DNA of 64,000 nt. Origin: Ewingella allii (GTDB lineage: Bacteria > Pseudomonadota > Gammaproteobacteria > Enterobacterales > Enterobacteriaceae). The DNA is taken from the NCBI RefSeq assembly GCF_044430645.1, contig NZ_JAWUDN010000001.1:372001-436000 (forward strand), read 5' to 3'. The notes below the pieces were generated by a model. That model ran no database searches and had not been told where the DNA came from. It was given only the letters and a program-made list of their open reading frames with translations. The translations under genes and the position numbers were made by a program. Below, piece by piece: positions 33,317 through 42,377 of the stretch (its first letter is position 1; every line of letters begins with the position of its first letter).

Positions 33317-34414
33317 ATGCGTCTGGACAAGAAAATCTCGCCGCTGGATAACGTGATTTATAGTAATTACCGCATCACTCACGCACTGCGGATCGCGCTG
33401 GCGTTCATTCTGACCTTCCTGATTGTGCGTCTGACGGAGATCCCCGAAGGCACCTGGCCGCTGATCACCTTAGTGGTGGTGATGGGGCCGATCTCCTTCT
33501 GGGGCAATGTGTTGCAGCGCGTGGCGGAGCGTATCGCGGGCACGGTTTTTGGCTCGGCGTCCGGGCTGATTGCGCTTTGGCTCGAACTTTATTCTCTGCC
33601 TTTAATGCTGATGTGGTGCGGCGTGGTGATGTTCGTCAGTGGCTATCTGACCCTCGGCAAGCGACCCTATATGGCGCTGCTGATCGGCGTAACGCTGGCG
33701 GTGGTCTGCGGCGCGGGGCCGGGGGACATGCACACCGCGCTGTGGCGTTCGGGGGACGTGGTGTTCGGCTCCTTGCTGGCGCTGTTCTTCGCCAGTATCT
33801 ACCCGCAGCGCGCCTTTATTCACTGGCGCATGCAGATGGCGGATTACCTGACCTCGCTGAATAAGCTTTACAGCGCCTGGCTGTCGCCGAACATGCTGGA
33901 AAGGCCCCATCTGGAAGGCAAGCTGAAAAAATCCATGAACCAGATGGTGAAGATGCGCGCCCTGTTTGCGCCAGCCAGCAAAGAGTCGCATATCCCGCGC
34001 GAAGTCTTTGACGCCATTCAGACCCTGAGCCGCAACCTGTTGTGTACGCTGGAATTACTGGCAGATGCCTACTGGAGTTCCCGCGAAAGCCACTACCTGA
34101 TGCTCAATGCCCGCAGCTTGCGCAGTGCGCAGTTGTTGATGCTCGACTCGCTGGAAAAGCTCAGCGATATGCTGCTCAATGGCACGAAAGGTGATGAAGG
34201 CGCGCTGAATCATCAGTTGAATGAATCAGTGGAAGAGCTAAAACAGCTGATGCAGGAGATGAACGCCAGCCAGCACTTGGAAGCGCCCATCTACGGCTAT
34301 GTGTGGCTGAGCATGCAAGTTGCCGAGCAATTGCAGGCCTTGGGGGATCTGATAACCATGACCATGCGCAAGGAAGAGGTGCAAATTCCCGCCAATCCGC
34401 TGGAGAAAGCGTGA
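33317..34414 (+). CDS. yeeA: Inner-membrane FUSC/aromatic-acid-exporter-like protein YeeA
   Basis: A 365-residue protein, nearly colinear with E. coli YeeA (352 aa). The N-terminal half has five or six helices (ALAFILTFLIVRLTEIPEGTWPLITLVVVMGPISFWGN, KRPYMALLIGVTLAVV). The C-terminal half is a cytosolic helical domain ending in the family segment IYGYVWLSMQVAEQL. FUSC proteins resemble the membrane half of aromatic-acid efflux pumps; the YeeA substrate is not known. It is followed 145 bp later by tmaR, again as in E. coli. Confidence 0.93.
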   Translation: MRLDKKISPLDNVIYSNYRITHALRIALAFILTFLIVRLTEIPEGTWPLITLVVVMGPISFWGNVLQRVAERIAGTVFGSASGLIALWLELYSLPLMLMWCGVVMFVSGYLTLGKRPYMALLIGVTLAVVCGAGPGDMHTALWRSGDVVFGSLLALFFASIYPQRAFIHWRMQMADYLTSLNKLYSAWLSPNMLERPHLEGKLKKSMNQMVKMRALFAPASKESHIPREVFDAIQTLSRNLLCTLELLADAYWSSRESHYLMLNARSLRSAQLLMLDSLEKLSDMLLNGTKGDEGALNHQLNESVEELKQLMQEMNASQHLEAPIYGYVWLSMQVAEQLQALGDLITMTMRKEEVQIPANPLEKA

Positions 34415-34558
34415 TGGCATTTTTGTCTGCCCATGAAAACGGGTAAGATAAAGCAATTGGACTTTCGTTCTGAACGCGCAGGCTTTTCCTGCTACGCTGT
34501 AACCTACGTTCCGGGCAGTCAGTCACTGAATCTGTGTAACTTAATCGAAGGTGTTAAA

Positions 34559-34891
34559 ATGGACAATATCAACAAGCCGAGTTTCCATGACGTACTGGAG
34601 TTCGTACGAATTTTCCGCCGCAAGAACAAACTGCAACGCGAAATTGCTGATAACGAAAAGAAAATCCGTGATAACCAGAAACGTGTGTTGCTGCTCGACA
34701 ACCTGAGCGATTACATCAAACAGGGTATGAGCATCGACGAAATTCAGGCGATTATTGCCAGCATGCGCGGCGACTATGAAGATCGCGTTGATGACTACAT
34801 CATCCGTAATGCTGACCTGTCAAAAGAACGCCGCGAGATGTCTAAAAAGCTGAAAGCGATGGGCGAAATCAAAGCCAACGAAAGCAAATAA
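34559..34891 (+). CDS. tmaR: PTS regulator TmaR (YeeX)
   Basis: A 110-residue coiled-coil protein, almost identical to E. coli YeeX/TmaR from PSFHDVLEFVR and FRRKNKLQREI through KKIRDNQKRVLLLDNLSDYI to ADLSKERREMSKKLKAMGE. In E. coli it forms polar clusters that sequester PTS enzyme I and affects sugar uptake. I chose the ATG at 34559 with GAAGGTG upstream; an earlier frame start lacks homology. It has its own terminator. Confidence 0.95.
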   Translation: MDNINKPSFHDVLEFVRIFRRKNKLQREIADNEKKIRDNQKRVLLLDNLSDYIKQGMSIDEIQAIIASMRGDYEDRVDDYIIRNADLSKERREMSKKLKAMGEIKANESK

Positions 34892-34916
34892 GCCGCTGTA
34901 AAAGCACCAAATAAAT

Positions 34917-34946
34917 AAGGCCCTGTCAGCAACGACAGGGCCTTTT
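34917..34946. terminator. Bidirectional terminator between tmaR and the MFS gene
   Basis: The perfect stem AAGGCCCTGTC / GACAGGGCCTT with T on the right and A-rich sequence on the left, between convergent genes. Confidence 0.9.
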
Positions 34947-34964
34947 ACTTTATATAGCGCTCAG

Positions 34965-36230
34965 TCAGACCGAGGCAGGCTGGGCTACCGAGCTTTCTTC
35001 TGGCTTCTCATTCTCCAGCTTTTGCCTTTTACGCAGGCTTGGGAACCATGCCATCCACAGGCCGACCACGATAATAGTGCCCACGCCGCCGAGCGCGGCG
35101 GCGGGAACGGCCCCCAGCCAGGCGGCCAACAGCCCGGATTCAAATTCGCCGAGCTGATTCGAGGTGTTGATAAATATCGAGTTTACCGCGCTGACGCGCC
35201 CGCGCATGTCGTCGGGCGTGTCGAGCTGCACCAGCGCGCCGCGGATCACCATACTCACCATGTCAAATCCGCCGAGGAAGAACAGGGCAATAATTGACAG
35301 CCACAGGGTGCTCGACAGGGCAAATATCAGGGTTGCTACACCAAAACCGGCCACTGACATAAACATGATCATGCCGACGTTGCGGGTCATCACCCGGCGG
35401 CTCAGCCAGAAGCCCACCAGCAGCCCGCCCACCGCCGGCGCGCCGCGCAGCAGGCCCAGACCCCAAGGGCCGGTGTGCAGAATATCTTTGGCGAAGATCG
35501 GCAACAGCGCGGTGGCGCCGCCGAGCAGTACGGCAAACAGGTCGAGGGAAATCACGCCCAAAACGTCTTTGCGATTGCGAATAAAGCGAATACCGGCAAA
35601 TAGCGTGGCGAAGGTGGCCGGAACACGTTTCGGCTGCGCTTGCTCATACTGCAAACGGCTGACCATCACAATCGACAGCAGATACAGCGCGGCGCAGACC
35701 GCGTAGGCGGCACCCGAACCGGCAATATACAAGAACCCGCCAATTGCCGGGCCAACCATGGCAGCTGCTTGCCCAGCCACCGCGTTGGCGGCCATGGCGC
35801 GAGCCAGCATTGACGGCGGCACCAGCGCGGGCAACATGGACTGCATTGACGGCGCTTCCATGGCGCGCGCGGTCGAAATAAGAAAAATTAGCCCAAGAAT
35901 ACTGATTTCATTGATGTTCTGGGTGATAGCCAGCCCGGCCAGCGTGGCAATCGCCAGCCATTCGACAATCTGCCCCAACAGCACAATGCGCCGACGGTCA
36001 AACTGATCCGCCACGTGGCCCGCCACCAGTGCCAGTGTCACCGACGGCAAAAACTGCGCCAGCCCGATAAGACCCAGGTCCAAAGCCCGGCCGGTGATCG
36101 AATAGATCTGCCAACTGACCACGATTGATAAGATTTGGAACCCAAAGCTGGAGCCCGCACGGGCTATCCAGAAGGCAACAAATGAGCGGTGTTGCAGTAA
36201 TGACGCCGAGTTAACGGGGTGTGGGGGCAT
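34965..36230 (-). CDS. EntS-like MFS exporter
   Basis: A 421-residue carrier of the MFS_3 (enterobactin exporter EntS-like) group with 12 helices. Characteristic segments are RAGSSFGFQILSIVVSWQIYSITG at the N-terminus, GHVADQFDRRRIVLLGQ (loop 2-3), ARAMEAPSMQSMLPALVPP and DTPDDMRGRVSAVNSIFINTSNQLGEFESG. No siderophore synthesis genes are near, so export of a siderophore is not supported by context. The C-terminal tail is short and charged. Confidence 0.8.
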   Translation of the reverse strand: MPPHPVNSASLLQHRSFVAFWIARAGSSFGFQILSIVVSWQIYSITGRALDLGLIGLAQFLPSVTLALVAGHVADQFDRRRIVLLGQIVEWLAIATLAGLAITQNINEISILGLIFLISTARAMEAPSMQSMLPALVPPSMLARAMAANAVAGQAAAMVGPAIGGFLYIAGSGAAYAVCAALYLLSIVMVSRLQYEQAQPKRVPATFATLFAGIRFIRNRKDVLGVISLDLFAVLLGGATALLPIFAKDILHTGPWGLGLLRGAPAVGGLLVGFWLSRRVMTRNVGMIMFMSVAGFGVATLIFALSSTLWLSIIALFFLGGFDMVSMVIRGALVQLDTPDDMRGRVSAVNSIFINTSNQLGEFESGLLAAWLGAVPAAALGGVGTIIVVGLWMAWFPSLRKRQKLENEKPEESSVAQPASV

Positions 36231-36456
36231 AGTCAGTTCCTAAAAAGTCACTATGTTGCTGACAGCGGCAAAGGGAAAATCCTGCCGATAACCAGACAAT
36301 AATTATTGGTATTAATAGCGGGGTAACTATTTTAATCGTTATTTTTATCACGAATAGTGAAAGATCACGAAGCGCTAAAAAAGCGTCAAAGCATTTAACT
36401 TATTAAAGGGATGAGGAGGGCGAGAGTGCCAACGGCCATGACGGGCGGGAAGTCAT

Positions 36457-36488
36457 GCCGCTAGCCCTCGCGCTGGAGGGCTAACGGC
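36457..36488. repeat. Stem-loop upstream of the afuC stop
   Basis: GCCGCTAGCCCTC pairs with GAGGGCTAACGGC. It sits just downstream of afuC (minus strand) but has no T-tract, so it may protect the 3' end of the afu mRNA rather than terminate it. Confidence 0.6.
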
Positions 36489-36495
36489 GGCTTTC

Positions 36496-37575
36496 TTACA
36501 CTAAAACGAACATGCCGTAAGGGTGGATTTGCAGGTAGAACTGGTCCCCGGCGCTCGGCTGGAGCTGGGTGGCGTTGACCTGCAACAGCAGCGATTGGCC
36601 GTTCCACTCCACCGTCACTTCATACTGCGGCCCCATGTAGGCGACGTGCGTGATGAAGCAGCGCTGGCTGTCGTCGCCCTGCAAGCCCAGCGTGATGGCC
36701 TCCGGGCGAACTCCCACAGTGCATTGTTGCAGCCCGTCGGCAAAGCCTGCCGGTTTCGGAATGTGGTAGCCAAAGATCTCCACGGTTTCGCGATGCAGGG
36801 CGGCCGGGAAGACGTTGGCGTCGCCCATAAAACTGGCCATAAAGCGCGACGCGGGCTGGCGATACAGCTCCTGCGGCGCGCCAATCTGCATAATCTTGCC
36901 TTTATTCATCACCAGCACGGTATCGGACACCGCAAACGCCTCGCTCTGGTCATGGGTGACGTACAGCGAGGTGATGTTGAACTGCTGCTGCAATTCGCGG
37001 ATTTTCTCGCGCATGCTGCGACGCAGGTTGGCGTCGAGGTTACTCAGCGGCTCATCGAACAACAGCACTTTCGGTTTGAGGATCAGGGCGCGGGCCAGCG
37101 CCACGCGCTGCTGCTGGCCGCCGGAAATCTGGTCCACGTAGCGATCTTCGAAACCTTCTAAATCCACCAGAGAGAGCGCCTCGCGCACTCGCTCGCGAAT
37201 TTCCGCCTTAGGTCTTCCCAGCATTTTCAGCCCATAGCCAATGTTCTCGCCCAGCGACATGTGCGGGAACAGGGCATAAGACTGGAACACCATGCAGATA
37301 TCACGCTGCTGGATGGATCGGTCGGTCACGTCTTCGCCATCAATGAAAATCCGGCCCTCGGTCGGCTTCTCCAGCCCGGCGACCATGCGCAGCACGGTGG
37401 TCTTGCCGCAGCCGGACGGGCCGAGCAGGGTGACCATTTTGCCTTTCGGGATCGCCAGATCCAGGCCTTCCAACACGGTATTGTGACCAAAACGCTTGGC
37501 GACACCTTTCAGTTCAACAAAGCTTTTGGTGGTTTCAACCGGCGCGCGGCGCTCGGCTTGTAGAATCGTTGTCAT
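36496..37575 (-). CDS. afuC: ABC transporter ATPase AfuC
   Basis: A 359-residue ATPase of the Fbp/Afu type. Walker A is GPSGCGKT (52-59), signature ISGGQQQR, Walker B VLLFDEPLSNLD, switch His in LYVTHDQSEAF, then a C-terminal TOBE-like domain (VGVRPEAITLG). Historically annotated as ferric uptake. AfuA of Actinobacillus was shown to bind hexose phosphates, and here the genes lie with uhpABC, so sugar-phosphate import is the better reading. It is 17 bp downstream of afuB in the operon. Confidence 0.88.
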   Translation of the reverse strand: MTTILQAERRAPVETTKSFVELKGVAKRFGHNTVLEGLDLAIPKGKMVTLLGPSGCGKTTVLRMVAGLEKPTEGRIFIDGEDVTDRSIQQRDICMVFQSYALFPHMSLGENIGYGLKMLGRPKAEIRERVREALSLVDLEGFEDRYVDQISGGQQQRVALARALILKPKVLLFDEPLSNLDANLRRSMREKIRELQQQFNITSLYVTHDQSEAFAVSDTVLVMNKGKIMQIGAPQELYRQPASRFMASFMGDANVFPAALHRETVEIFGYHIPKPAGFADGLQQCTVGVRPEAITLGLQGDDSQRCFITHVAYMGPQYEVTVEWNGQSLLLQVNATQLQPSAGDQFYLQIHPYGMFVLV

Positions 37576-37592
37576 AACAGCTCACTCCAGAA

Positions 37593-39671
37593 TTATTGGC
37601 CGGTTTTGGCTTTGGAGCGGGAAATGCGCGCTTCGCCAACCAGATAGTCAAAGATGAAAATGATCGCCAGCATCACCACGATAAGAATCGAGCCGTAGGC
37701 GATAGCCACCCCGTACTCGCCATCTTCCACCCGGTTAAGGATGTAGGCCGTGGCGACGCGGGTGTCCGGCGTCACGAGGAAAACAATGGCGCTGACGGTA
37801 GTAATGGCGCGCACGAAGCTGTAAATCAGCGCCGACAGAATCGCCGGGCGCAGCAGCGGCAGCAGGATGTACATCACGGTGCGCATCGAGCCAGCGCGCA
37901 GGCTGAGTGAGGCTTCGTCGAGGGATTTGTCCAACTGACCCAGCCCGGCGATACCGGCGCGGATGCCCACCGGCACGTTACGCATCACCATCGAAATGAT
38001 CACGATGGCGGCGGTCCCGGTGAGGTAAACCGGCGCGCTGTTAAAGGCCAGAATGTAGGAGATACCCGCCACGGTGCCCGGCACCGCGAAGCACAGCATG
38101 GTGCTGAACTCGATGGTCTTTTTGCCGCGGAACTGCTGGCGCACCACGATGTAGGCGATGAGCAGGCCGAACAGCGCGGTAATTGGCGCGGCGATACCGG
38201 CGTAGAGCAGGGTGTCGAGCAGCGAAGGCCATGCCCCGTCGCTAAAGCCTTGACCAAACAGCTTGGTGAAGTTAGCGAAGGTCAGGGTGTAGTCCACGCC
38301 CCAGTTGACGGTGAAGCTGCCGTAGAAAATGCTGCCGTAGAGCAGGGCGTTGAAGGCGACCCAGATGGCCAGCAGCAGCGTCACGCCCCACACCAGCGTC
38401 ACCGGCAGCGGCTGCACGTCGCCACGGGAGGTTTTGCCGGAAATGGTGACGTAGGAGCGTTTGCCAATCCACATGTACTGCACGCAGAACACCAGCAGCG
38501 AGAACACCAGCAAAATCACCCCGAGGGTGCTAGCGGCCTGATAGTCGAGCTGCGCGCCGGTAATGTAGAAGTAGATTTGCGTCGCCAGCACGTCGAAGTT
38601 GCCGCCCAGCACCAGTGGGTTACTGAAGTCCGCCAGCGACTGCACGATAACAATCAGGAAGGCGTTAGCCAGCGCCGGTTTCAGCAGCGGCAGGAAGACG
38701 CGGTGGAAGGTCTGCCAGCGGCTGGCGCGCAAGGTGTATGAGGCTTCTTCCAGCGAGGGATGAATGGTTTTAATCGCGCCGTCGAGGATCATAAAGGCCA
38801 TTGGCGTGAAGGCCAGAACCTGCGCCAGCCAAATTCCGGTAAAGCCGTACAGCCAGTTGGTATTGGTCAGCCCGAACCAGTTGGCCATAAATTCAGTGAC
38901 ATAGCCTGAGCGGCCCATCATCAGCGTGACGCCCAGCCCGACGATAAATGGCGGGGTGACAATCGGCAGAATCGAGAATACCCGGCCAATGATCGCCGAA
39001 CGTTTGGCAATGCGCGTGGTGTAAATCGCCAGCACCAATCCGAAGAAGGTACAGCCAATCCCTACCGCCACGGATAGCAGAAAGGAGTTCCAAATCACCT
39101 GCAAGATGTGCGACTGGCCGAGCACGGCCATAAAGGCCAGTGGCGCAAATTCTCCGGCGTCGTTGGTGAACATTGGGATGAAAATCGCAATGCTTGGGAA
39201 GATGATAAACACGCCAATCATGGCGATGATGCAAATCAGCGAGCCGAGCACAAAACGGTCGCCGCCCAGCCACTCAAGGCGTGACAGCGCCAGCGTGCAG
39301 ACCATGCCGAGGGCGATGAAAATCCCGATGCTGCCGTAGCCAAGGCCGCGCCCGACCAAGGTGGCGCTGACAATCATAAACAGCGCGCAGAACACTGACC
39401 ATGCGGCGTCGAACTGGTGGCGACGGCGCGCTTCCAGCCGCTGCGCGTGGCGCGGGCGGAACAGCAGAACCATAGGTAACAGCAGCCACAGCAGGCTGAC
39501 GTTCAGCCCAGACCAGCCGTAAGCCGCCAGAATTTCGTCCGCGGTGGACTCCAGCAAGCCATAGTCGAGGCTCCAGGCTGGCAGCAGTGCAAAGGCCAGC
39601 AGGATAAGTCCCAGCCACGCGAAAATCGGGTCGCGGCGCTGGATATCAGGCAGGCTGAGTGTATGAGACAT
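37593..39671 (-). CDS. afuB: ABC permease AfuB (two fused permease halves)
   Basis: A 692-residue inner-membrane permease in which two BPD permease modules are fused, as in the AfuB/FbpB family. The first coupling loop is HPSLEEASYTLRASRWQTFHRVFLP and the second DKSLDEASLSLRAGSMRTVMYI. An extra N-terminal membrane block (residues about 1-170) precedes the first module. With AfuC (ATPase) and AfuA (binder) it forms a complete importer. A 205-bp gap with a hairpin-rich repeat separates it from afuA. Confidence 0.9.
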   Translation of the reverse strand: MSHTLSLPDIQRRDPIFAWLGLILLAFALLPAWSLDYGLLESTADEILAAYGWSGLNVSLLWLLLPMVLLFRPRHAQRLEARRRHQFDAAWSVFCALFMIVSATLVGRGLGYGSIGIFIALGMVCTLALSRLEWLGGDRFVLGSLICIIAMIGVFIIFPSIAIFIPMFTNDAGEFAPLAFMAVLGQSHILQVIWNSFLLSVAVGIGCTFFGLVLAIYTTRIAKRSAIIGRVFSILPIVTPPFIVGLGVTLMMGRSGYVTEFMANWFGLTNTNWLYGFTGIWLAQVLAFTPMAFMILDGAIKTIHPSLEEASYTLRASRWQTFHRVFLPLLKPALANAFLIVIVQSLADFSNPLVLGGNFDVLATQIYFYITGAQLDYQAASTLGVILLVFSLLVFCVQYMWIGKRSYVTISGKTSRGDVQPLPVTLVWGVTLLLAIWVAFNALLYGSIFYGSFTVNWGVDYTLTFANFTKLFGQGFSDGAWPSLLDTLLYAGIAAPITALFGLLIAYIVVRQQFRGKKTIEFSTMLCFAVPGTVAGISYILAFNSAPVYLTGTAAIVIISMVMRNVPVGIRAGIAGLGQLDKSLDEASLSLRAGSMRTVMYILLPLLRPAILSALIYSFVRAITTVSAIVFLVTPDTRVATAYILNRVEDGEYGVAIAYGSILIVVMLAIIFIFDYLVGEARISRSKAKTGQ

Positions 39672-39751
39672 GTTGTCCCCTCACATTTTAGGTGTTGAAA
39701 GAAAAAACTGAGTTAGAACCACTCTGCTCGTTCTAAAAGAAGAGCAGTTTT

Positions 39752-39846
39752 GCTCCCTCCCCTGGTAAGGGGAGGGCTGGGGTGGGGTATAAATGGCATC
39801 TCTGGCGTTGCCTGCCTCATCCCAGCCTTCCCCCGAAAGAGAAGGC
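39752..39846. repeat. G/C-rich hairpin repeat between afuA and afuB
   Basis: CCCTCCCCT / AGGGGAGGG hairpin at 39755-39776, then GGCTGGGGTGGGG, which pairs imperfectly with CTCATCCCAGCC near 39818-39829. A related CCTCCCC...AGGGAAGGAGC hairpin is used as a terminator at 59312. Probably an interspersed repeat acting as a processing or attenuation hairpin within the operon. Confidence 0.6.
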
Positions 39847-39876
39847 GCTTTAGGCACTCAATAAATCGCGTGGGCC

Positions 39877-40932
39877 TTATTGTGTCGCTTTGCCCATCTT
39901 CACTTCGTTAACCCATTTAGTGATCAACGCCTTACGCATGTCGGACGCGCCGTACTTGTCCATGTCGTAGTTGATCAACTTAAGGTCACTCATTTTCAGC
40001 GAGTTTGGCGAGGTTTCAGCCGTGGTGTTGGTGAGAATTTGGTAGGACTGACCTTTCTTCCACGCCAGCTCCTGCGCGTCTTTGGACAGCGCCCAGTCAA
40101 CAAACAGCTTGGCGTTGTCCAGGTTGCGCGCGCCTTTCAGGATGCTGACGCCGCCAATCTCATAGCCGGAACCTTCGCACGGAGAGATCAGCTTCAGCGG
40201 CGCGCCGCTCTCTTTCTCCTGCGCGTAGTCGTGCAAGAAGCCGATGCCAATCGCGGTTTCACCACGGGCGGCGTTGCGGGCCGGGGCGATGCCCGACTTG
40301 GTGTATTGGGAGATGTTGCCGTTGAGCTGTTTCAGGTAGTCGAAAGCCTGATCTTCACCCCACAGCTGGGAGAAGGTCGCCAGCGCGGTGTAGGCCGTGC
40401 CGGAGCTTTGCGGGTCGGCGATTTGGATTTCGTTTTTGTAAATCGGATTGGTCAGGTCCTTCCAGCACTTTGGCTCTGGCAGGTTTTTCTCTTTCAGGCG
40501 ATTGGTGTTGACCCCTATGCCCAAAATGCCGATGTAGACCGCCGAGGAATAATTGCCTTTGCGCTTCGCCGGATCGCGGAAGTTCGGCATGATCTGCTCG
40601 AGGTTCGGCGACTTGTAGGCTTGCAGCAGGTCCATTTCACCGGCCTGAGATTGCGGATCCAGCGTGCCGCCGTACCAGACGTCAGCCTGCGGGTTCTTTT
40701 TCTCTGCTTCGACTTTTGCCAGCGTGCTGCCGGAGCCGTTGCGGATAAACGAGGTCTTCACGTCGTACTTCTCGCCGAAGGCTTTGGTTTCTTCTTCACA
40801 CATGGCGTTGGTGGCGCTGCAATACACCACCAGGCGGCCCTTGGCTTGAGCCGCGCCGGTGAAGGCGGTGAGGGCCACGGCGGCGGCCAAAAGCGAGTAT
40901 TTGTAGAGGGTAGGAGAGAGATGTTTTTTCAT
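39877..40932 (-). CDS. afuA: Periplasmic sugar-phosphate-binding protein AfuA
   Basis: A 351-residue solute-binding protein. The signal peptide ends FTGAAQAKG, then the mature start RLVVYCSATNAMCEEETKAFGEKYDV; NGSGSTLAKVEAEKKNPQADVWYGG contains the ligand-binding serines. It has two Cys in that first segment and others later (PKCWKDL, SPCEGSGYE). The tyrosine pair typical of ferric-binding proteins is not evident, fitting the sugar-phosphate role known for Actinobacillus AfuA. It starts 42 bp after uhpC, so uhpC-afuA-afuB-afuC are probably one transcript. Confidence 0.88.
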   Translation of the reverse strand: MKKHLSPTLYKYSLLAAAVALTAFTGAAQAKGRLVVYCSATNAMCEEETKAFGEKYDVKTSFIRNGSGSTLAKVEAEKKNPQADVWYGGTLDPQSQAGEMDLLQAYKSPNLEQIMPNFRDPAKRKGNYSSAVYIGILGIGVNTNRLKEKNLPEPKCWKDLTNPIYKNEIQIADPQSSGTAYTALATFSQLWGEDQAFDYLKQLNGNISQYTKSGIAPARNAARGETAIGIGFLHDYAQEKESGAPLKLISPCEGSGYEIGGVSILKGARNLDNAKLFVDWALSKDAQELAWKKGQSYQILTNTTAETSPNSLKMSDLKLINYDMDKYGASDMRKALITKWVNEVKMGKATQ

Positions 40933-40974
40933 GGTGTTTTACCTTTTCTTCTTATGTTGTGGGACAGAACCTTG

Positions 40975-42285
40975 TTATATGTCCGGCGGCGCGGCGCTCA
41001 GTTCGCGCTTACTGATACCCGCCATCATCATCGGCATCAGCAGTAACCCAACGCAGGCCGAAGCCAGCGTCAGCACGGCGAAGAAGCCGGACCAACCGTA
41101 ATGCTGCATCACCACCGCCAGCGGCCAACCCGCCAGCGCCGCGCCGAGGTAGGCAAACAGCCCGAGAAAGCCGGTCACCGTGCCCGCCGCGTCTTTGTGT
41201 GAATACTCCGTTGCTGCCAGCCCGATCAGCATCTGCGGGCCGAAAACAAAAAATCCGATACTGAAAAAGCTCAGGGCCAACAGGCCGAAGTGGTGGACCG
41301 GCGCCAGCCACAGGGCGGTGACCGTGACGAATAGCCCGAGCGAAAACAGCAAAATCATGGGGGCGCGCTGGCCGCGAAACAGCAGGTCGGAACCCCATCC
41401 GGCGAACAACGCGCCGAGCAGTCCGCCCAGCTCGAACAGCGACAGCGTGGCGTTGGCGCTCAGCAGATTGACACCGTGATTCTCCGCCAGCCAGATATTG
41501 CCCCAGTCATTCAGCGCGATGCGGATCAGGTAGACCAGCACGTAAGAGACGCCGAGCAGCCAGATGGTGCGGTTCTGCAAAATGGTCTGGCGCAGAATTT
41601 GCGTCATGCTCATCGGCGGACTTTGCTGCTCTTGCCGCAGCTCCAGCGGGTCGCGTCGCCACGCGCCCACCGTCGGCAAACCTTGCTGTTGCGGCGTGCC
41701 GCACAGCTGGCGGCACAGCCATAATCCAATCACTATTGCCACCACGCCCGGCACCAGCAGCGCCGCCTGCCAGCCCCACATCGAGGCCAGAAGGCCAGAC
41801 AGCAGGGGCACCGCCGCGCCGCCGATATTGATCGAGGTGTTCCAGCATCCCCACCAGAAACCGCGCTCATTGCGCGAATACCAGTGGGTCAGCAATCGGG
41901 CGCACGGTGGCCAGCCCCAGCCTTGAAAGAACCCGTTTAGCGTCCAGACCACCAGCAGCGCGGTCAGCGAATGGCAGAAGGCGAACAGGATATTCAGCAC
42001 CCCGGTCATCAGCAGGCCGACACCCATAAACCAGCGCGCGCCGGTCTTATCGCTATAAATCCCCGAAACAAATTTCGAGCTGCCATAAGCCAGATAAAAC
42101 AGCGTGCCGAGCAGGCCGATGTCGCCTTTGGTCAGGCCAAGTTCCAGTTGCATCACCGGCATCGCGAAATTGACGCTTTTGCGCGTCAGGTAGAACGCGG
42201 CATAGCCAATCACCATCGACAGCAGCAGGTGAACTCGCCAGTAGCGATAGTTTTTGTCGACAAGTGAGGCTGACATCTGGGACAT
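40975..42285 (-). CDS. uhpC: Hexose-phosphate sensor protein UhpC
   Basis: A 436-residue MFS-fold membrane receptor, similar along its length to E. coli UhpC (YAAFYLTRKSVNFAMPVMQ, SKFVSGIYSDKTGARWFMG, NGFFQGWGWPPCARLLTHWYSRNERG, GFFVFGPQMLIGLAATEYSHKDAAGT). In E. coli UhpC binds external glucose-6-phosphate and activates the kinase UhpB. It is separated from uhpB by a 90-bp region that holds a perfect palindrome, suggesting its own promoter. Confidence 0.92.
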   Translation of the reverse strand: MSQMSASLVDKNYRYWRVHLLLSMVIGYAAFYLTRKSVNFAMPVMQLELGLTKGDIGLLGTLFYLAYGSSKFVSGIYSDKTGARWFMGVGLLMTGVLNILFAFCHSLTALLVVWTLNGFFQGWGWPPCARLLTHWYSRNERGFWWGCWNTSINIGGAAVPLLSGLLASMWGWQAALLVPGVVAIVIGLWLCRQLCGTPQQQGLPTVGAWRRDPLELRQEQQSPPMSMTQILRQTILQNRTIWLLGVSYVLVYLIRIALNDWGNIWLAENHGVNLLSANATLSLFELGGLLGALFAGWGSDLLFRGQRAPMILLFSLGLFVTVTALWLAPVHHFGLLALSFFSIGFFVFGPQMLIGLAATEYSHKDAAGTVTGFLGLFAYLGAALAGWPLAVVMQHYGWSGFFAVLTLASACVGLLLMPMMMAGISKRELSAAPPDI

Positions 42286-42356
42286 CGTTTAACTCCAACC
42301 TTATGAGCCGAGTGTAGGCAGGTGATTTTTGCAGCGGATGAGACAAGGTTTTAGAT

Positions 42357-42377
42357 GACTAGGAATTATTCCTAGTC
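42357..42377. promoter_or_regulatory. Perfect palindrome, candidate UhpA site upstream of uhpC-afuABC
   Basis: Arms GACTAGGAAT and ATTCCTAGTC flank a single T. It lies 72-92 nt upstream of the uhpC start. The TAGGAAT-ATTCCTA pattern is of the kind bound by NarL/LuxR-class response regulators such as UhpA; the assignment is inferred from position and symmetry. Confidence 0.65.

Noticed and set aside
34965..36230. Enterobactin exporter EntS itself
   Set aside because: Only family-level similarity; no siderophore biosynthesis or receptor genes are near.
37593..39671. Ferric-iron permease annotation for afuB
   Set aside because: The family name reflects old annotation; linkage to uhpABC and the known AfuA ligand favour sugar phosphates, and no Fur box was recognised.
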